From Polaromonas naphthalenivorans CJ2 (GTDB lineage Bacteria; Pseudomonadota; Gammaproteobacteria; Burkholderiales; Burkholderiaceae_C), in NCBI RefSeq assembly GCF_000015505.1, contig NC_008759.1, forward strand, positions 107,867 through 171,866: 64,000 nucleotides of DNA. The letters run 5' to 3'. The position numbers and the translations under genes are program-made. Positions 9,242 through 18,595 of this stretch are shown piece by piece (within the stretch, counting starts at the first letter, position 1; each line of letters begins with the position of its first letter). Under the pieces are notes generated by a model. The model searched no databases, was not told the DNA's origin, and saw nothing but the letters and a program-made list of their open reading frames with translations.

Positions 9242-12200
9242 ATGCAAAAAATCACTCGAATCTACGTTGGCAATTACGGCATCGACATGGCGTGGTACGA
9301 CGGCATCACTTTTGACCTCACCGACCCGGATGACGGTTACCCGACGGACACCATCATTAATCTGGAAAACGGAGGCGGCAAGACGACGTTGCTGAGCTTC
9401 ATCTTTTCCTGCTTTGAGACCAGTCAGGAACGATTCCTCAAGCATATCCAGAACAAGAACCACCGATTCAGCCAGTACTTCGCCAAGGATGGACTACCGG
9501 GAATCGTGCTCATCGAGTGGCTCATGCCTGCGCGGGTGGCGGGAGGCGCGCCTTATCGCCTCGTGACGGGTCAAGCCGTGGCGGTCAGGACAAATGCCGA
9601 GCGGGACGAGGTCGACCGCGTGTTTTTCTCCTTTGAAGCAAGCCAGGGCCTTACTTTCGAGACGGTCCCGGCGCCCAAGCTTTGCTTCGCCCCGGTCACC
9701 AACATGAACGAGTTCAGCCGGTGGATGCATGAGTCGAACAAAACGTCGCCTGATTTCTTTTATACCCGTACCCAGAGCGACTGGCAAAAGCACCTCCGCG
9801 ACGAGCGCCTCATTGATGTCGAAATGCTGCAGCTGCAGGTGAACTTTTCAGCGCAGGAAGGCGGCATCGACACCGGCTTTTTGACCTTCACCTCGGAGCC
9901 GGAGTTCATCCGCAAGTTCTTCGACCTGACCCTGGACCCGGAACGCTCGGCGGCCGTCCGGCTGGCAGTCGTCAACACCTGCGACAAGCTCAGCCGCAGG
10001 CCACACTTCCAGCAGTGCCTGACGGAGCTGACCAAGCTGCGCGACAACCTGACCCACTTCGACGAGGCGGCGGGTGCCTTCGCCACCACTCGCGCGTCCC
10101 AGGGCGAGGCTGTCCGCCGAGGCTCCGGGCTGGCCTTAAGCCTCGACACGATGAACCGTGACCGAACGCAGCTAGCTGCCGACGAAGCGGCTCGGGCGAC
10201 AGACCAGGAACTCCTGGCCAACAAGTCAGGCCAAATGGCAAGCAGCCGTGCCGATGACGTCCTGGTTCTTACGGCCCTGCAATACCTTCGGCGCAAGGAG
10301 CAAGCCGAGGCGGCAAAGAAACAAGCCGATGACCTCTTGAGCAACGCGCGCAACAAGCTCGTCCACGTGAGGGCCGCCCAAGCCCGCGGCGAGCTCGATG
10401 CCCTGGACGCGCAACTGGCGCAGCTTGAATCTTTGTCCGCAGTAGCCCAGGAACAGCTCGAGCCTTGGCGCGACAACGCTGAAAAGCAAGGTGCTCTGCT
10501 ACGCCGCGCGCTGTACGCAGGAGAGCAAAAACTGCAAAAAGCCGCAGCGGGAGAAGCCTCGCTAGAGGTGGCCGCCCATCAAAACCAAATTGCCCTCAGC
10601 AAGGACCTGGCTACGCTGACCAAGGAGGAACAGTACCTCTTTCAAGTGCAGGCGAACCTGAAAGCAATGGAAAATGCGTACACCGCAACAAAGGCGCAAC
10701 TCATCCGCGAGGGGCAGCTGGAGCCAGAAGAAGAGTCCACCGTGGCAGCCGCCCGGTATGCCAGCACGGTCACTGCCAAGCGTGCCCGCGAACAGGAACT
10801 CATAGCGCAGGCCCAGGGATTTCGCGCCTTGGAATCGGCGTCCAGAGCCAAAAGCAAAAATGAGACAGCAGAAGCCGCACGCCTCAAAGCGGAAATTGGG
10901 CCGCTCCAGCGGTTCATCGCCGACGCAGAAGTTGAGCGCGAGCAGCTGTCCCAGCTTCCCATCCTTCGACAGGCGGCTGAAGCAGAGACGGCCGACCCGG
11001 ACTCCGCCGCACTGGTACCCGCCCTGGACCGGCTGATTCATGGAAGCGAAAGCGAGGTGGCCCAGTGCGAGGTGCATCTTGCTGCGCTGCGGTCGAGCAA
11101 GGCTGCCATCGTTGAGACCGGGGTTTCCGGGGCGTCGCGAGACGTCAACGAGGTGGTGTCTCGCCTGCGAGAGCTTGGGGTCAAGTCCGCAGCCCCCTTC
11201 AATACCTACCTTGCCCGGGCTCTGCCCGACGCTGACAAGGCGCGCGCCCTCGTGGCGAGCAACCCTGCCCGATTTCTGGGCGTGTGCGTGGCATCTGCCG
11301 AGCTTGACAAAGCACGAAGCGTCTTCAGCCCGTCCCTTCAACTGGTAGCGCCAGTCATGGTGTCGAGTACGGCGCTGGAGTCTGACCCGGTGGAAGAAAA
11401 CCGGTTCGTCCTGCCAGCCGCCGATGACGCGGCATTCAACTATGCAGCCGCCACAGAGCACCTGACCCACCTCGACGTACGCATCAACACGGAAGAGCAG
11501 CGGCGCGAGGTGTATGCCGGGCGTCAGCGCGCAGCGCTGGCCGCCAAGCAGCGCCTGCAGGCCTACGGTGCTCGTTTCGGGGGCGGCGCTGTCAGTCGTG
11601 CGGGAATTGACGCGGCTCGTTTGGCAGCGGAGGGCCTAGCGGCTTCAGAGCGTGCTCAAGAGGCCGAGGGACTCGCCAGTGCCTCCCAAGAAAAAGCGGA
11701 GGCCGCAAGAAAGGAGGCAGACGAGTGCTCCAAGGCAGCCGACCGTGCGCATAGCGACGGGCGTGCCATTGAGCGGTTTGCCCGGGACCACGAAGCTGGC
11801 CGCGCGGCGTGTCTGGCTCGCCTGGACTCCCTGCTGGTAGAACTTGCCGCCAAGGGCGACCTGCGAGACCGCATATCCACTGAACTGGGCGACAGCGCCG
11901 GAGCGGAAAAAGCCGCATACCGCCGCAAGCTTGAGCACCAGACCGAAGCAGCTCACCTTGGCGCTGAGCGCGGAGCCCTAAAACACTACAGCAAGAGCTT
12001 TGCGGCCGAGCAGCACCTTGCAGAGCATCCGCAGGAGTTGGCGGTCCTGCGAGTCTTGTACAGCGACGCGGAGAAAACCTACGACGCCGAGGCCGAGACC
12101 CGCCTGGGCATCGTGCATGAAAAGCAAGACTCAGCCAGGAAAGACCGAGCCAGCAAGGGCCAGGCGTTCACGAACGCGTTCCCCGGCGTTAAGGCTAGCG

Positions 12201-13567
12201 ACATCAGCCCCTACCTCAACGCGAACTTCGCCGTTTTGCTGCCCGCGACCCAGCAGGAGGTTGAAGAAACCGATAACGCGTCCCGCTCGGCTGACAGCAA
12301 GTGTGCTGTTGCAGCCAACGAACATTCCCGCTATCTCAAGGCCAACAAAACCAACTCTGCCGCCAGTGCTGAGATGCTGGCGCTGAACGATGACGCGCTC
12401 CATGAAGCTATCCAGACGTCAACGCAGGACCAAATCCAGGCTGCGGCGACAGCCCTGGCAGCAAAATTAGAAGCAGGCCGTTGCCGAGACCGTGCCCGCC
12501 AAGCTCGGGTAGACGCAACGCAGGCCCTGAACACAACCAGCGCGCTGCGTGCGTCGCTCTCGCTGCCTGAGCTGCTGGATGCTGAGCCAGAATTACTGCT
12601 CGAGGACATCGCCGCCCAGGCAAACCAAGTCATTGCCGACTTCCAGTCAAAAGCCAAGTCGGTTGAAAGTGCCCGAAAGAAGGCCTATAAAGCGTTCGAG
12701 GACCTCAAGAGCACAGCCTCGACGCCAGCACTTCAAAAAGTTGAACCCGATATCGCCAGCCAGCTTTTGCGCAACGACTTCGAAGCGGCCTGCGCAGACA
12801 GCACCCGGCTGCTGGAGGGCATTGAAGACCGCATCGGCACGACCCAGTCCAGCCTGGATGGAATGACCTCCGACTTCGAGAATTGTGTGGGCGAGCTGTC
12901 CAACCTCACCAATGGTGCCATCACCTTGCTCAACTCGGCGACGACCAACAAGAAGGTGCCCGTGGGTGCCCCCTACGTTGGCGGCAAGGCGATTCTCAAG
13001 ATGCGCGCCCGCTTTCACGAACTCGGCCAGGACGTTCGCCGGCAACACCTGCGCAGCTACCTCGACTCCTTGATTGGCAACAACACCGTTCCTGCCAAAG
13101 GCCCCGAGCTGGTGGCAGAAGCGCTGCTGCGCATCCACGGCAAGCCTCTGGGCATGCAGATGCTGAAGATGGTTCCGGACGAAAACCTTCAGTACGTTGC
13201 GGTTGACAAGATTCAGAACTCGGGCGGTGAAGGGGTGGTGATGGCCATGTTCCTGTACATGGTCATCAACCAGCTGCGCTCCGAGACCCAGGCCAAGCTC
13301 AAGAAGGCCGGTGGCGGCCCGCTCATCCTGGACAACCCGTTTGCCAAGGCCACCACCCCGACGCTCTGGAAGGCCCAGCGCATGCTGGCCCAGGCCATGG
13401 ACGTCCAGCTCATCTTCGCCACCGCCCTGCCAGACTACAACACCGTGGGCGAGTTTGGCCGATTTGTTCGGTTGCGCAAAGCGGGCAAAAACACCAAGAC
13501 CGGGCGCTGGCACCTGGAGGCCGTTGACTTCAAACTCAGCCCGCAGGCCGAGGCGTTGGCAGCATGA
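9242..13567 (+). CDS. jetC: Wadjet SMC-like ATPase JetC
   Basis: A 1441-residue SMC/MukB-type protein. The N-terminal head has a Walker A LENGGGKTTLL (about residues 41-51). The central 1000 residues are coiled-coil rich in Ala, Glu, Lys and Gln (for example AAKQRLQAYG, EAEGLASASQ), interrupted near residues 600-760 by a more globular hinge-like part. The C-terminal head carries the ABC signature NSGGEG and Walker B GPLILDNPFA followed by FATALPDY. Wadjet JetC dimers extrude loops and sense small circular DNA. ATG 9242 follows the jetB stop by one base, and the last four bases overlap jetD (ATGA). Confidence 0.95.
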   Translation: MQKITRIYVGNYGIDMAWYDGITFDLTDPDDGYPTDTIINLENGGGKTTLLSFIFSCFETSQERFLKHIQNKNHRFSQYFAKDGLPGIVLIEWLMPARVAGGAPYRLVTGQAVAVRTNAERDEVDRVFFSFEASQGLTFETVPAPKLCFAPVTNMNEFSRWMHESNKTSPDFFYTRTQSDWQKHLRDERLIDVEMLQLQVNFSAQEGGIDTGFLTFTSEPEFIRKFFDLTLDPERSAAVRLAVVNTCDKLSRRPHFQQCLTELTKLRDNLTHFDEAAGAFATTRASQGEAVRRGSGLALSLDTMNRDRTQLAADEAARATDQELLANKSGQMASSRADDVLVLTALQYLRRKEQAEAAKKQADDLLSNARNKLVHVRAAQARGELDALDAQLAQLESLSAVAQEQLEPWRDNAEKQGALLRRALYAGEQKLQKAAAGEASLEVAAHQNQIALSKDLATLTKEEQYLFQVQANLKAMENAYTATKAQLIREGQLEPEEESTVAAARYASTVTAKRAREQELIAQAQGFRALESASRAKSKNETAEAARLKAEIGPLQRFIADAEVEREQLSQLPILRQAAEAETADPDSAALVPALDRLIHGSESEVAQCEVHLAALRSSKAAIVETGVSGASRDVNEVVSRLRELGVKSAAPFNTYLARALPDADKARALVASNPARFLGVCVASAELDKARSVFSPSLQLVAPVMVSSTALESDPVEENRFVLPAADDAAFNYAAATEHLTHLDVRINTEEQRREVYAGRQRAALAAKQRLQAYGARFGGGAVSRAGIDAARLAAEGLAASERAQEAEGLASASQEKAEAARKEADECSKAADRAHSDGRAIERFARDHEAGRAACLARLDSLLVELAAKGDLRDRISTELGDSAGAEKAAYRRKLEHQTEAAHLGAERGALKHYSKSFAAEQHLAEHPQELAVLRVLYSDAEKTYDAEAETRLGIVHEKQDSARKDRASKGQAFTNAFPGVKASDISPYLNANFAVLLPATQQEVEETDNASRSADSKCAVAANEHSRYLKANKTNSAASAEMLALNDDALHEAIQTSTQDQIQAAATALAAKLEAGRCRDRARQARVDATQALNTTSALRASLSLPELLDAEPELLLEDIAAQANQVIADFQSKAKSVESARKKAYKAFEDLKSTASTPALQKVEPDIASQLLRNDFEAACADSTRLLEGIEDRIGTTQSSLDGMTSDFENCVGELSNLTNGAITLLNSATTNKKVPVGAPYVGGKAILKMRARFHELGQDVRRQHLRSYLDSLIGNNTVPAKGPELVAEALLRIHGKPLGMQMLKMVPDENLQYVAVDKIQNSGGEGVVMAMFLYMVINQLRSETQAKLKKAGGGPLILDNPFAKATTPTLWKAQRMLAQAMDVQLIFATALPDYNTVGEFGRFVRLRKAGKNTKTGRWHLEAVDFKLSPQAEALAA

Positions 13568-14565
13568 GCGAAGCATTTCTTCATCTCCTTCGCGGGTCCT
13601 CCCGCAAAAGGGTGCCCCTGCTGGACGTCAAACGGGCATTCTTTGAGGCCCACCCCGAGACATTGACCAGCCCATCGCGACACGAGCATCTGCTATCAGC
13701 GCTGCGCGGACTGGAGTCATCCTGCGCGGTTCAACTACCCGCCCCTGGAAGTTGGGAAAGGGTGGGAAATCCGCCACTGCCAAACTGGGTCCAGCTTGTC
13801 CGGAGCGAACCGGCCCAACCCAGCCCGGATTACTCACAAGTTCCCTGGGTTCCGGAACTCGGGTTCTGGCCTGACCTAAAACCCTCTGCACTTGAAGCTG
13901 CCAAGGCAGTCAATGATTTCTTGCTGCGCCGAAGGAAAAGTCTGTTGATGGTGCCTCTTAAAGAAAGGTCACTCGAAATCTTTGGTGATGAAAAACGCCT
14001 TGATACGCTCAAATCAGGCAACACACTTTTCGGCGGTCGGCTACCGCTTTCTGCCCTTGGTGCTTTTCAGGTCCCACCCCCGATTCCCTATCGCAAAGCT
14101 GATGCTCCCGGGATGCCCGTTCTTGTGGTGGAGAACCACAACAGTTACTGGAGCTTTGGCGAATGGAATCAGGCCGCCAAACGCTACTCCGCAGTGGTCT
14201 ACGGCTGCGGAGAAGCTTTTCGCAGTACTGGTGCCGCGCTGGGTCAGGTTCTTCGCGAAGTGCAAGCGGTGGGCGCGGAGTACCTGGGAGACCTGGACCC
14301 CAAGGGCATGCGCATTCCTCATGAGTTCAATGGTGCGTCTGCGATAACCGACCCCAAGGTTCGGCCCGCTGTTGACTGGTACCGATGGCTGCTGCAGCAC
14401 GGCCGCAAACGTGAAAAACCGGAATTCGCGACTGTTGACAAGGCGCACGCGTTAGCTTGGCTGGGTGACGGCCTAGGCGAAGAAGTCGCTGCCGTCTGGA
14501 TAGTTGGGTTGTGGATTCCGCAAGAGGGATTAGGGTATGAGCAACTGGCGGCTTTTGACTCATGA
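13564..14565 (+). CDS. jetD: Wadjet nuclease JetD (Toprim)
   Basis: The 333-residue protein overlaps the jetC stop by four bases. The C-terminal half is a Toprim fold: VLVVENHNSYWSF supplies the catalytic Glu190, and EYLGDLDPKGMRIP supplies the paired Asp243 and Asp245 that bind metal. The end, WIPQEGLGYE, matches the conserved C-terminal motif of JetD proteins, and an N-terminal winged-helix region binds DNA. JetD is the topoisomerase VI-like nuclease that cleaves plasmid DNA once JetABC has extruded it. Active-site residues are intact, so the system could be functional. The length seems on the short side for the family; I cannot verify this. Confidence 0.87.
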   Translation: MSEAFLHLLRGSSRKRVPLLDVKRAFFEAHPETLTSPSRHEHLLSALRGLESSCAVQLPAPGSWERVGNPPLPNWVQLVRSEPAQPSPDYSQVPWVPELGFWPDLKPSALEAAKAVNDFLLRRRKSLLMVPLKERSLEIFGDEKRLDTLKSGNTLFGGRLPLSALGAFQVPPPIPYRKADAPGMPVLVVENHNSYWSFGEWNQAAKRYSAVVYGCGEAFRSTGAALGQVLREVQAVGAEYLGDLDPKGMRIPHEFNGASAITDPKVRPAVDWYRWLLQHGRKREKPEFATVDKAHALAWLGDGLGEEVAAVWIVGLWIPQEGLGYEQLAAFDS

Positions 14566-14696
14566 CAGACCTTATTGTCGGGGGTGCCTGCTCGCTCAAG
14601 CCTGTACTGTCCACCGGCAGATGCAGCGCCTCGCAAACATTACAAAGTACCGACAAGCTCACCCGCAGTGCCTTGGCCCTTCGGCTCAACGTGCTG

Positions 14697-14846
14697 TCAA
14701 AGCGGGCACGCCCAGGCGGCGCAGGCTCGTGGCAAACCCTTGCAATGCCCGCAGCCCCGCTCAATCAGGCCCGCGTTGTACTCGGGCCAGTTCTTGACCC
14801 GGTAGACGCCTTTGGGCTGGCTGGGCAGACGCTTGTCTTTACGCAT
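14697..14846 (-). pseudogene. IS5-family transposase, N-terminal fragment
   Basis: Reading leftwards from ATG 14846, MRKDKRLPSQPKGVYRVKNW followed by PEYNAGLIERG matches the start of IS5-type transposases (YRVxNWxEYNxxLxxRG). Similarity stops after about 35 residues, so only the N-terminus is left. It lies directly downstream of jetD on the opposite strand. A C-terminal fragment from the same family, in the opposite orientation, sits at 17246-17600. Confidence 0.65.
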
Positions 14847-14871
14847 GTTCGGAGCAAAGGCCGGTAGCCTG

Positions 14872-14919
14872 CCAGCAGGCCAGCAGGCCAGCATGCCAGC
14901 ATGCCAGCATGCCAGCCAG
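14872..14919. repeat. Six tandem 8-bp units (CCAGCAGG / CCAGCATG / CCAGCCAG)
   Basis: Two copies of CCAGCAGG are followed by three of CCAGCATG and one CCAGCCAG without spacers. It is a simple-sequence repeat just upstream of the transposase fragment; no gene covers it convincingly. Likely replication slippage. Confidence 0.85.
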
Positions 14920-15044
14920 TTCATCGGGACGCAGGCGAGGATTTATGCAACAACGTCGCTTTGGGTGAGTACGCTCTCTTGCATTCAGTTTTTCCGAATG
15001 GAGGTTCGAACAAAATTGATAGATAGGAGTTATATAAGTTAGGT

Positions 15045-15407
15045 TCAGGCAATAGTCAGATTCGCGTGGGCTAAAAGAGCTTCAGTCAGAATCGACTCAT
15101 AATCATAGTTTTCACTCATCCGAAAGTTCCCCGATTTGATATGGAGAGAGAGGTCAGCCATATCAAAATAAACTTTCAAAGTTCCCACGTCACTCAAAAT
15201 TCGACGAGCAAGGCCGTTGCTGATGACGTCACCGTCAAGAGTAGCGCTAAAGACGTTACCAGTTTTGTAGTAGCTACATTTGAGTCCGAAAAGCGAGTCA
15301 AGGTCATTGAAATAAAAGCGCTGTGCTCTGGCATTATTTGTCCAAAAATTCCCACCAGCAGCAACTAATTGTTCAGTCGTGACTCCGGTAGTTAATGTTG
15401 TTTTCAT
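15045..15407 (-). CDS. Unknown 120-residue protein in AT-rich island
   Basis: The frame opens at ATG 15407 (MKTTLTTGVTTEQL) and encodes 120 residues with balanced, protein-like composition and no low complexity. No known motif, signal peptide or membrane segment is visible. The middle (KCSYYKTGNVFSATLDGDVISN) suggests a small alpha/beta domain. Base composition is much more AT-rich than the Wadjet genes, suggesting a different origin. It faces the same way as the gene at 15620-16216, 212 bases away. Confidence 0.55.
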   Translation of the reverse strand: MKTTLTTGVTTEQLVAAGGNFWTNNARAQRFYFNDLDSLFGLKCSYYKTGNVFSATLDGDVISNGLARRILSDVGTLKVYFDMADLSLHIKSGNFRMSENYDYESILTEALLAHANLTIA

Positions 15408-15619
15408 GTTTGAAAAATTCTGATTACTTTATGTATGTACAGTGAAATAAAGTTCATGTTGCGCATTTTATGCAGCGAACAGCCTGAAAAATGCCAAAAT
15501 AAAACATCTATTCGAAGTTTTATTAATGATTATTACTCTATTTTTATAGTTACTCCGCAAGTCAGCATTAATTTTCCAGATAATACTTTCGCGGAACTGC
15601 GCTTGGCAAGAAATAGTGT

Positions 15620-16216
15620 TTAATATAATTCTTCTCTAGCTATCCATTCATTATTCCTACGTACTTTAGTCCAACCGTGCTGCCACCAAATTGGAACGTC
15701 TCCACCATCTTCAATAATGTCAAGTAGAGTATCAACAGTCAGCCATGTGCCATCCATGTTGAATTCCAAATACTCCCTACCTCCTTTCAGATAGACCGTA
15801 ATGCCACCAATTTCCCCATTTGAACCATAATCGTCACCGAGTGATGCCAGATGCTCGGCCATTTGTGCCAAAGTCGGCTCTTTGATACTGCTAAATTCTT
15901 CAAAGGTTTGCCACAGTGTCCCCAAGAGAAAATCAATTGCTCGGCGGTGAGCTCGTCCTGGACGGGTCGAAGCTTTGCATGCAGCAAGAATTCGCTTGCA
16001 AAAATTTTGGATTTTGACTACTGCCTCTTCAAATATTAAAAGCGCCATAAATTCTAAATCATCCTCTTTGGCAGATTCGAGCCTTGAATATTGCTCGGAT
16101 GTAATCCGAACATTAGTTTCTTCTAGTCCTACCTTTTTCGTCATGCAATAACGAGTGTACAGGTATATAGCTGAATTGGATGCCTCGGAAAAGTTTTGAT
16201 TAGAAAGTGTTTTCAT
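15620..16216 (-). CDS. Unknown 198-residue protein in AT-rich island
   Basis: From ATG 16216 (MKTLSNQNFSEASNSA). The first two thirds are helical; the end is beta-rich with several Trp (GGDVPIWWQHGWTKVRRNNEW). I recognise no family. A farther ATG at 16252 is possible but adds a Lys-rich leader not typical of a start. Together with the preceding frame it makes up the whole coding content of the 15-17.1 kb AT-rich island. Confidence 0.6.
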   Translation of the reverse strand: MKTLSNQNFSEASNSAIYLYTRYCMTKKVGLEETNVRITSEQYSRLESAKEDDLEFMALLIFEEAVVKIQNFCKRILAACKASTRPGRAHRRAIDFLLGTLWQTFEEFSSIKEPTLAQMAEHLASLGDDYGSNGEIGGITVYLKGGREYLEFNMDGTWLTVDTLLDIIEDGGDVPIWWQHGWTKVRRNNEWIAREELY

Positions 16217-17245
16217 ATATTTTTTAGATTGATGTTTGAATAAAATTATCAATTTGAATGCTTTTCATCTATATCGCTAGATGTGGAGTGGATAGACTTC
16301 AAACACCTGCACCTCGCTCGCGTCCATTTCGCTTAGTAGTTATCGAGCTATCGATGTAATGTAGCTTTTCAAAAAATTTTTGTTGTGCTGGTTTTTTAAA
16401 CATTTGTTTGACATCAGGAATTGTCAATTTTTAAAAATTAAAAATCAAGAAATAAATAAAAGTTTTCGCAAGTTTCTGTCACTTATTTTTTTCGATTTAT
16501 GGACGAGATATCCGTGATACTCCCGCTCGCGGGAGACGCAGGGCACCTCTGCAATCCATGCTGAGGAGACCTTCGCGCAAAACACCACAGGCGGCTGTAG
16601 CTCTAAAGTCAATGCCTTGTTTAGACTCTTTGAATCCACTGTGTTTTAGGATAAATAATCTACTATGTTCATAGTAAGGCTTCGCTCTTAAACTTCAGGT
16701 CTACAAGGTTAATGATGCTGACGACTTGTTGTTTTCTAAAGAAATCTTTGCTATAGATTTTATTGTTTAGATATGCACCTTCGAGTTAAAAATATATAGT
16801 TTAAGATTTAATGTCTATGTAAATCAATGACTTGCAAGCTGCATTTGCATTAATTTTAATAATTGTTATATGATGACTTTAGTTTGATTTTGAAACTCAC
16901 GTCACGCGATTCAAAGTACCAAAATTTTGGTCAATTCCGATAAATTTTTTAGCCATGATTTTCTAAAACTGTCTGAATTTTTATTCAAAAATTTATTTAA
17001 ACGCTTGTAATTCAATGAAAAAATCGACCTGGAAAATGACGCATCTCATTCGAAATACCGCGGTTTTAGTGCCGATACGGGTTTGAGTGGCGCACCGTAA
17101 AATCCGTACTGCCTGTAGGCAACAGACTTTTTTCAGACTTGGATGCTTGACGTTTTTTGCATAAAACGCCTGCCCCAACGGGCGAGCTGATGTGCTGGAA
17201 CGGCTTGTATTTTTTTTCCAGACATGCGAAAAAACAACAAATTTC
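16217..17245. other. AT-rich non-coding stretch
   Basis: About 1 kb of AT-rich sequence with no convincing gene on either strand. The only GC-rich piece is around 16515-16620, containing a perfect hairpin CTCCCGC-TC-GCGGGAG (16520-16535) followed by GCAGGGCACCTCTGCAAT, which might be a worn insertion-sequence end. Otherwise nothing is seen. Confidence 0.5.
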
Positions 17246-17600
17246 TCAGCGAGCCCAGCTGAGTCGAAGGGTCAAGACGCAGCGGGTGACTATGCCGGTG
17301 CTGCGCAACGCCAGCACGGTGGTGCCTTTGATAGTGGGCAGCACGGGATTGAAACTGCTGGGCAAAGGCTCATGGAAGGGTCGCCAGGCACGGCTGCGCT
17401 GGTGCAAAAAGTGCAGCTTTGCCTGCACGCCAAAACGGGGCAGATGTACGCCGCCTTGCGTGCGCCGTGCAGATGGGGCGCAAGGGAAAGTGATGATGCA
17501 CGCGTGCTCCCGGAGTTGCAGGTGCACATTTCGCCGAAAATAAAAGTTCAGGCGGTCGGCGGCAATGGTTCTTTCAACAAAGCGGCCCCCTGCAGCTAGG
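17246..17600 (+). pseudogene. IS5-family transposase, frameshifted central/C-terminal relic
   Basis: One frame reads LSRRVKTQ...VPLIVGSTGLKLLGKGSWKGRQ, equivalent to the IS5 block around the first catalytic Asp (normally VVDSTGLK; here the Asp is Gly). The reading then has to change frame to continue as LHAKTGQMYAAL...ARESDDARVLPEL. At least one frameshift, the lost Asp and the absence of both ends show a dead copy. Confidence 0.68.
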
Positions 17601-18595
17601 GTCATATGCGACGCGCTGACGGACGACTCGTCATGTGTGTATCGATGTGCACAAGTCGTTTTTACGTGTGCCTGTATCGGTCTCTGTCCATCAATCCGAA
17701 TGGCCCGAATGCGCCCTGCCGGCTACGGTGCGCAGGCGACTCCTTTTTGACGCCAAAGGGGACCGTGCGTTACTGCGCCGCGTGATGCTGCCGCCAGTTC
17801 GCTACGCAACTCATTCGGGCACCGCCGCGCCAACCCTAAGCTAACCGTGCATGGGACATGCCAGCATGTTTCCGAAAATAACGCCATGTGCGCTGGCCCT
17901 GGCAGGGACCGGACGTTGGACATCAAGTGGTGCTCAAAACGCGGCAGCAAGACCCGATGGCGGTGGGCAGGTAGCGGTCACAAAACTGGGATTTCCTGCC
18001 CGATGTAACGCAGCCGTACATTTAGCGGCTGCTTTTCTTTGGTGATAATCCCCATTATCAACAAAGGATTAATGTCTCAATTGGGCCGTTTGGCTATTGT
18101 CCGAGGGGTTTTTCGGGACTTTTTAGCACTTCTGCGCCTTGGAGCGCTCCGGCTCCACCCACGGGTGCCAGCGGGGCGCGGGTCTGGCGCTCCCCCCCCC
18201 CGCCCCTCCCCTGAAGGCGCGGTGCGGGAACCCGCCGCTGCGGCGTGCGCTCAGCCCTGGGCAGAAAATTTTCCGCAGGAGGAGGAAAAGCCGGCCCGGC
18301 GTTTTTTTGCCACAGCGCTTTTTACGCCCTGGCGACCTGCCCGGGGCCGAAAACCACGCGCCCGCGCCTGTGTTTGCGCGGGGATGTTGAAGAAAACGGT
18401 ACGCGCCACAACGCTATCCAAGCGCCCGTGGGACCAGCACCCATGCAGCGGTAGCCCCAAGCATGAAGAAACGCTGCAGCGCCGTTTAAAGAGGTTTTTT
18501 ACCTGTCGCCCGCTTTTGACTACTGTGGATTATAATTATCACCAAAGAAAACAGGCCGACGTCCGGTCCATGGATTTTTAACCGGAAGAATTTTT
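17601..18595. other. Intergenic region upstream of integrase
   Basis: No gene supported. A 180-codon open frame at 18039-18581 is Pro/Arg/Ala-rich and spans a poly-C run near 18188, so I reject it. The notable content is the long-range 17-bp inverted repeat listed separately. Confidence 0.5.
18033..18551. repeat. 17-bp inverted repeat pair flanking 485 bp, upstream of integrase
   Basis: TTTTCTTTGGTGATAAT at 18033-18049 recurs exactly as its reverse complement at 18535-18551. The left copy continues into a local dyad TGATAAT-CCCC-ATTATCA (18043-18060). Such dyads resemble core sites of tyrosine recombinases, and the integrase start codon is only 45 bases to the right. Attachment or regulatory sites are the inferred roles. 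Confidence 0.7.

Noticed and set aside
14872..14919. Short regular repeats, first suspected as a CRISPR-like array
   Set aside because: Units are 8 bp and contiguous with no spacers; it is a simple tandem repeat.
18039..18581. 180-codon plus-strand frame upstream of the integrase
   Set aside because: Low-complexity Pro/Arg composition, crosses a poly-C run and a long inverted repeat, no domain.
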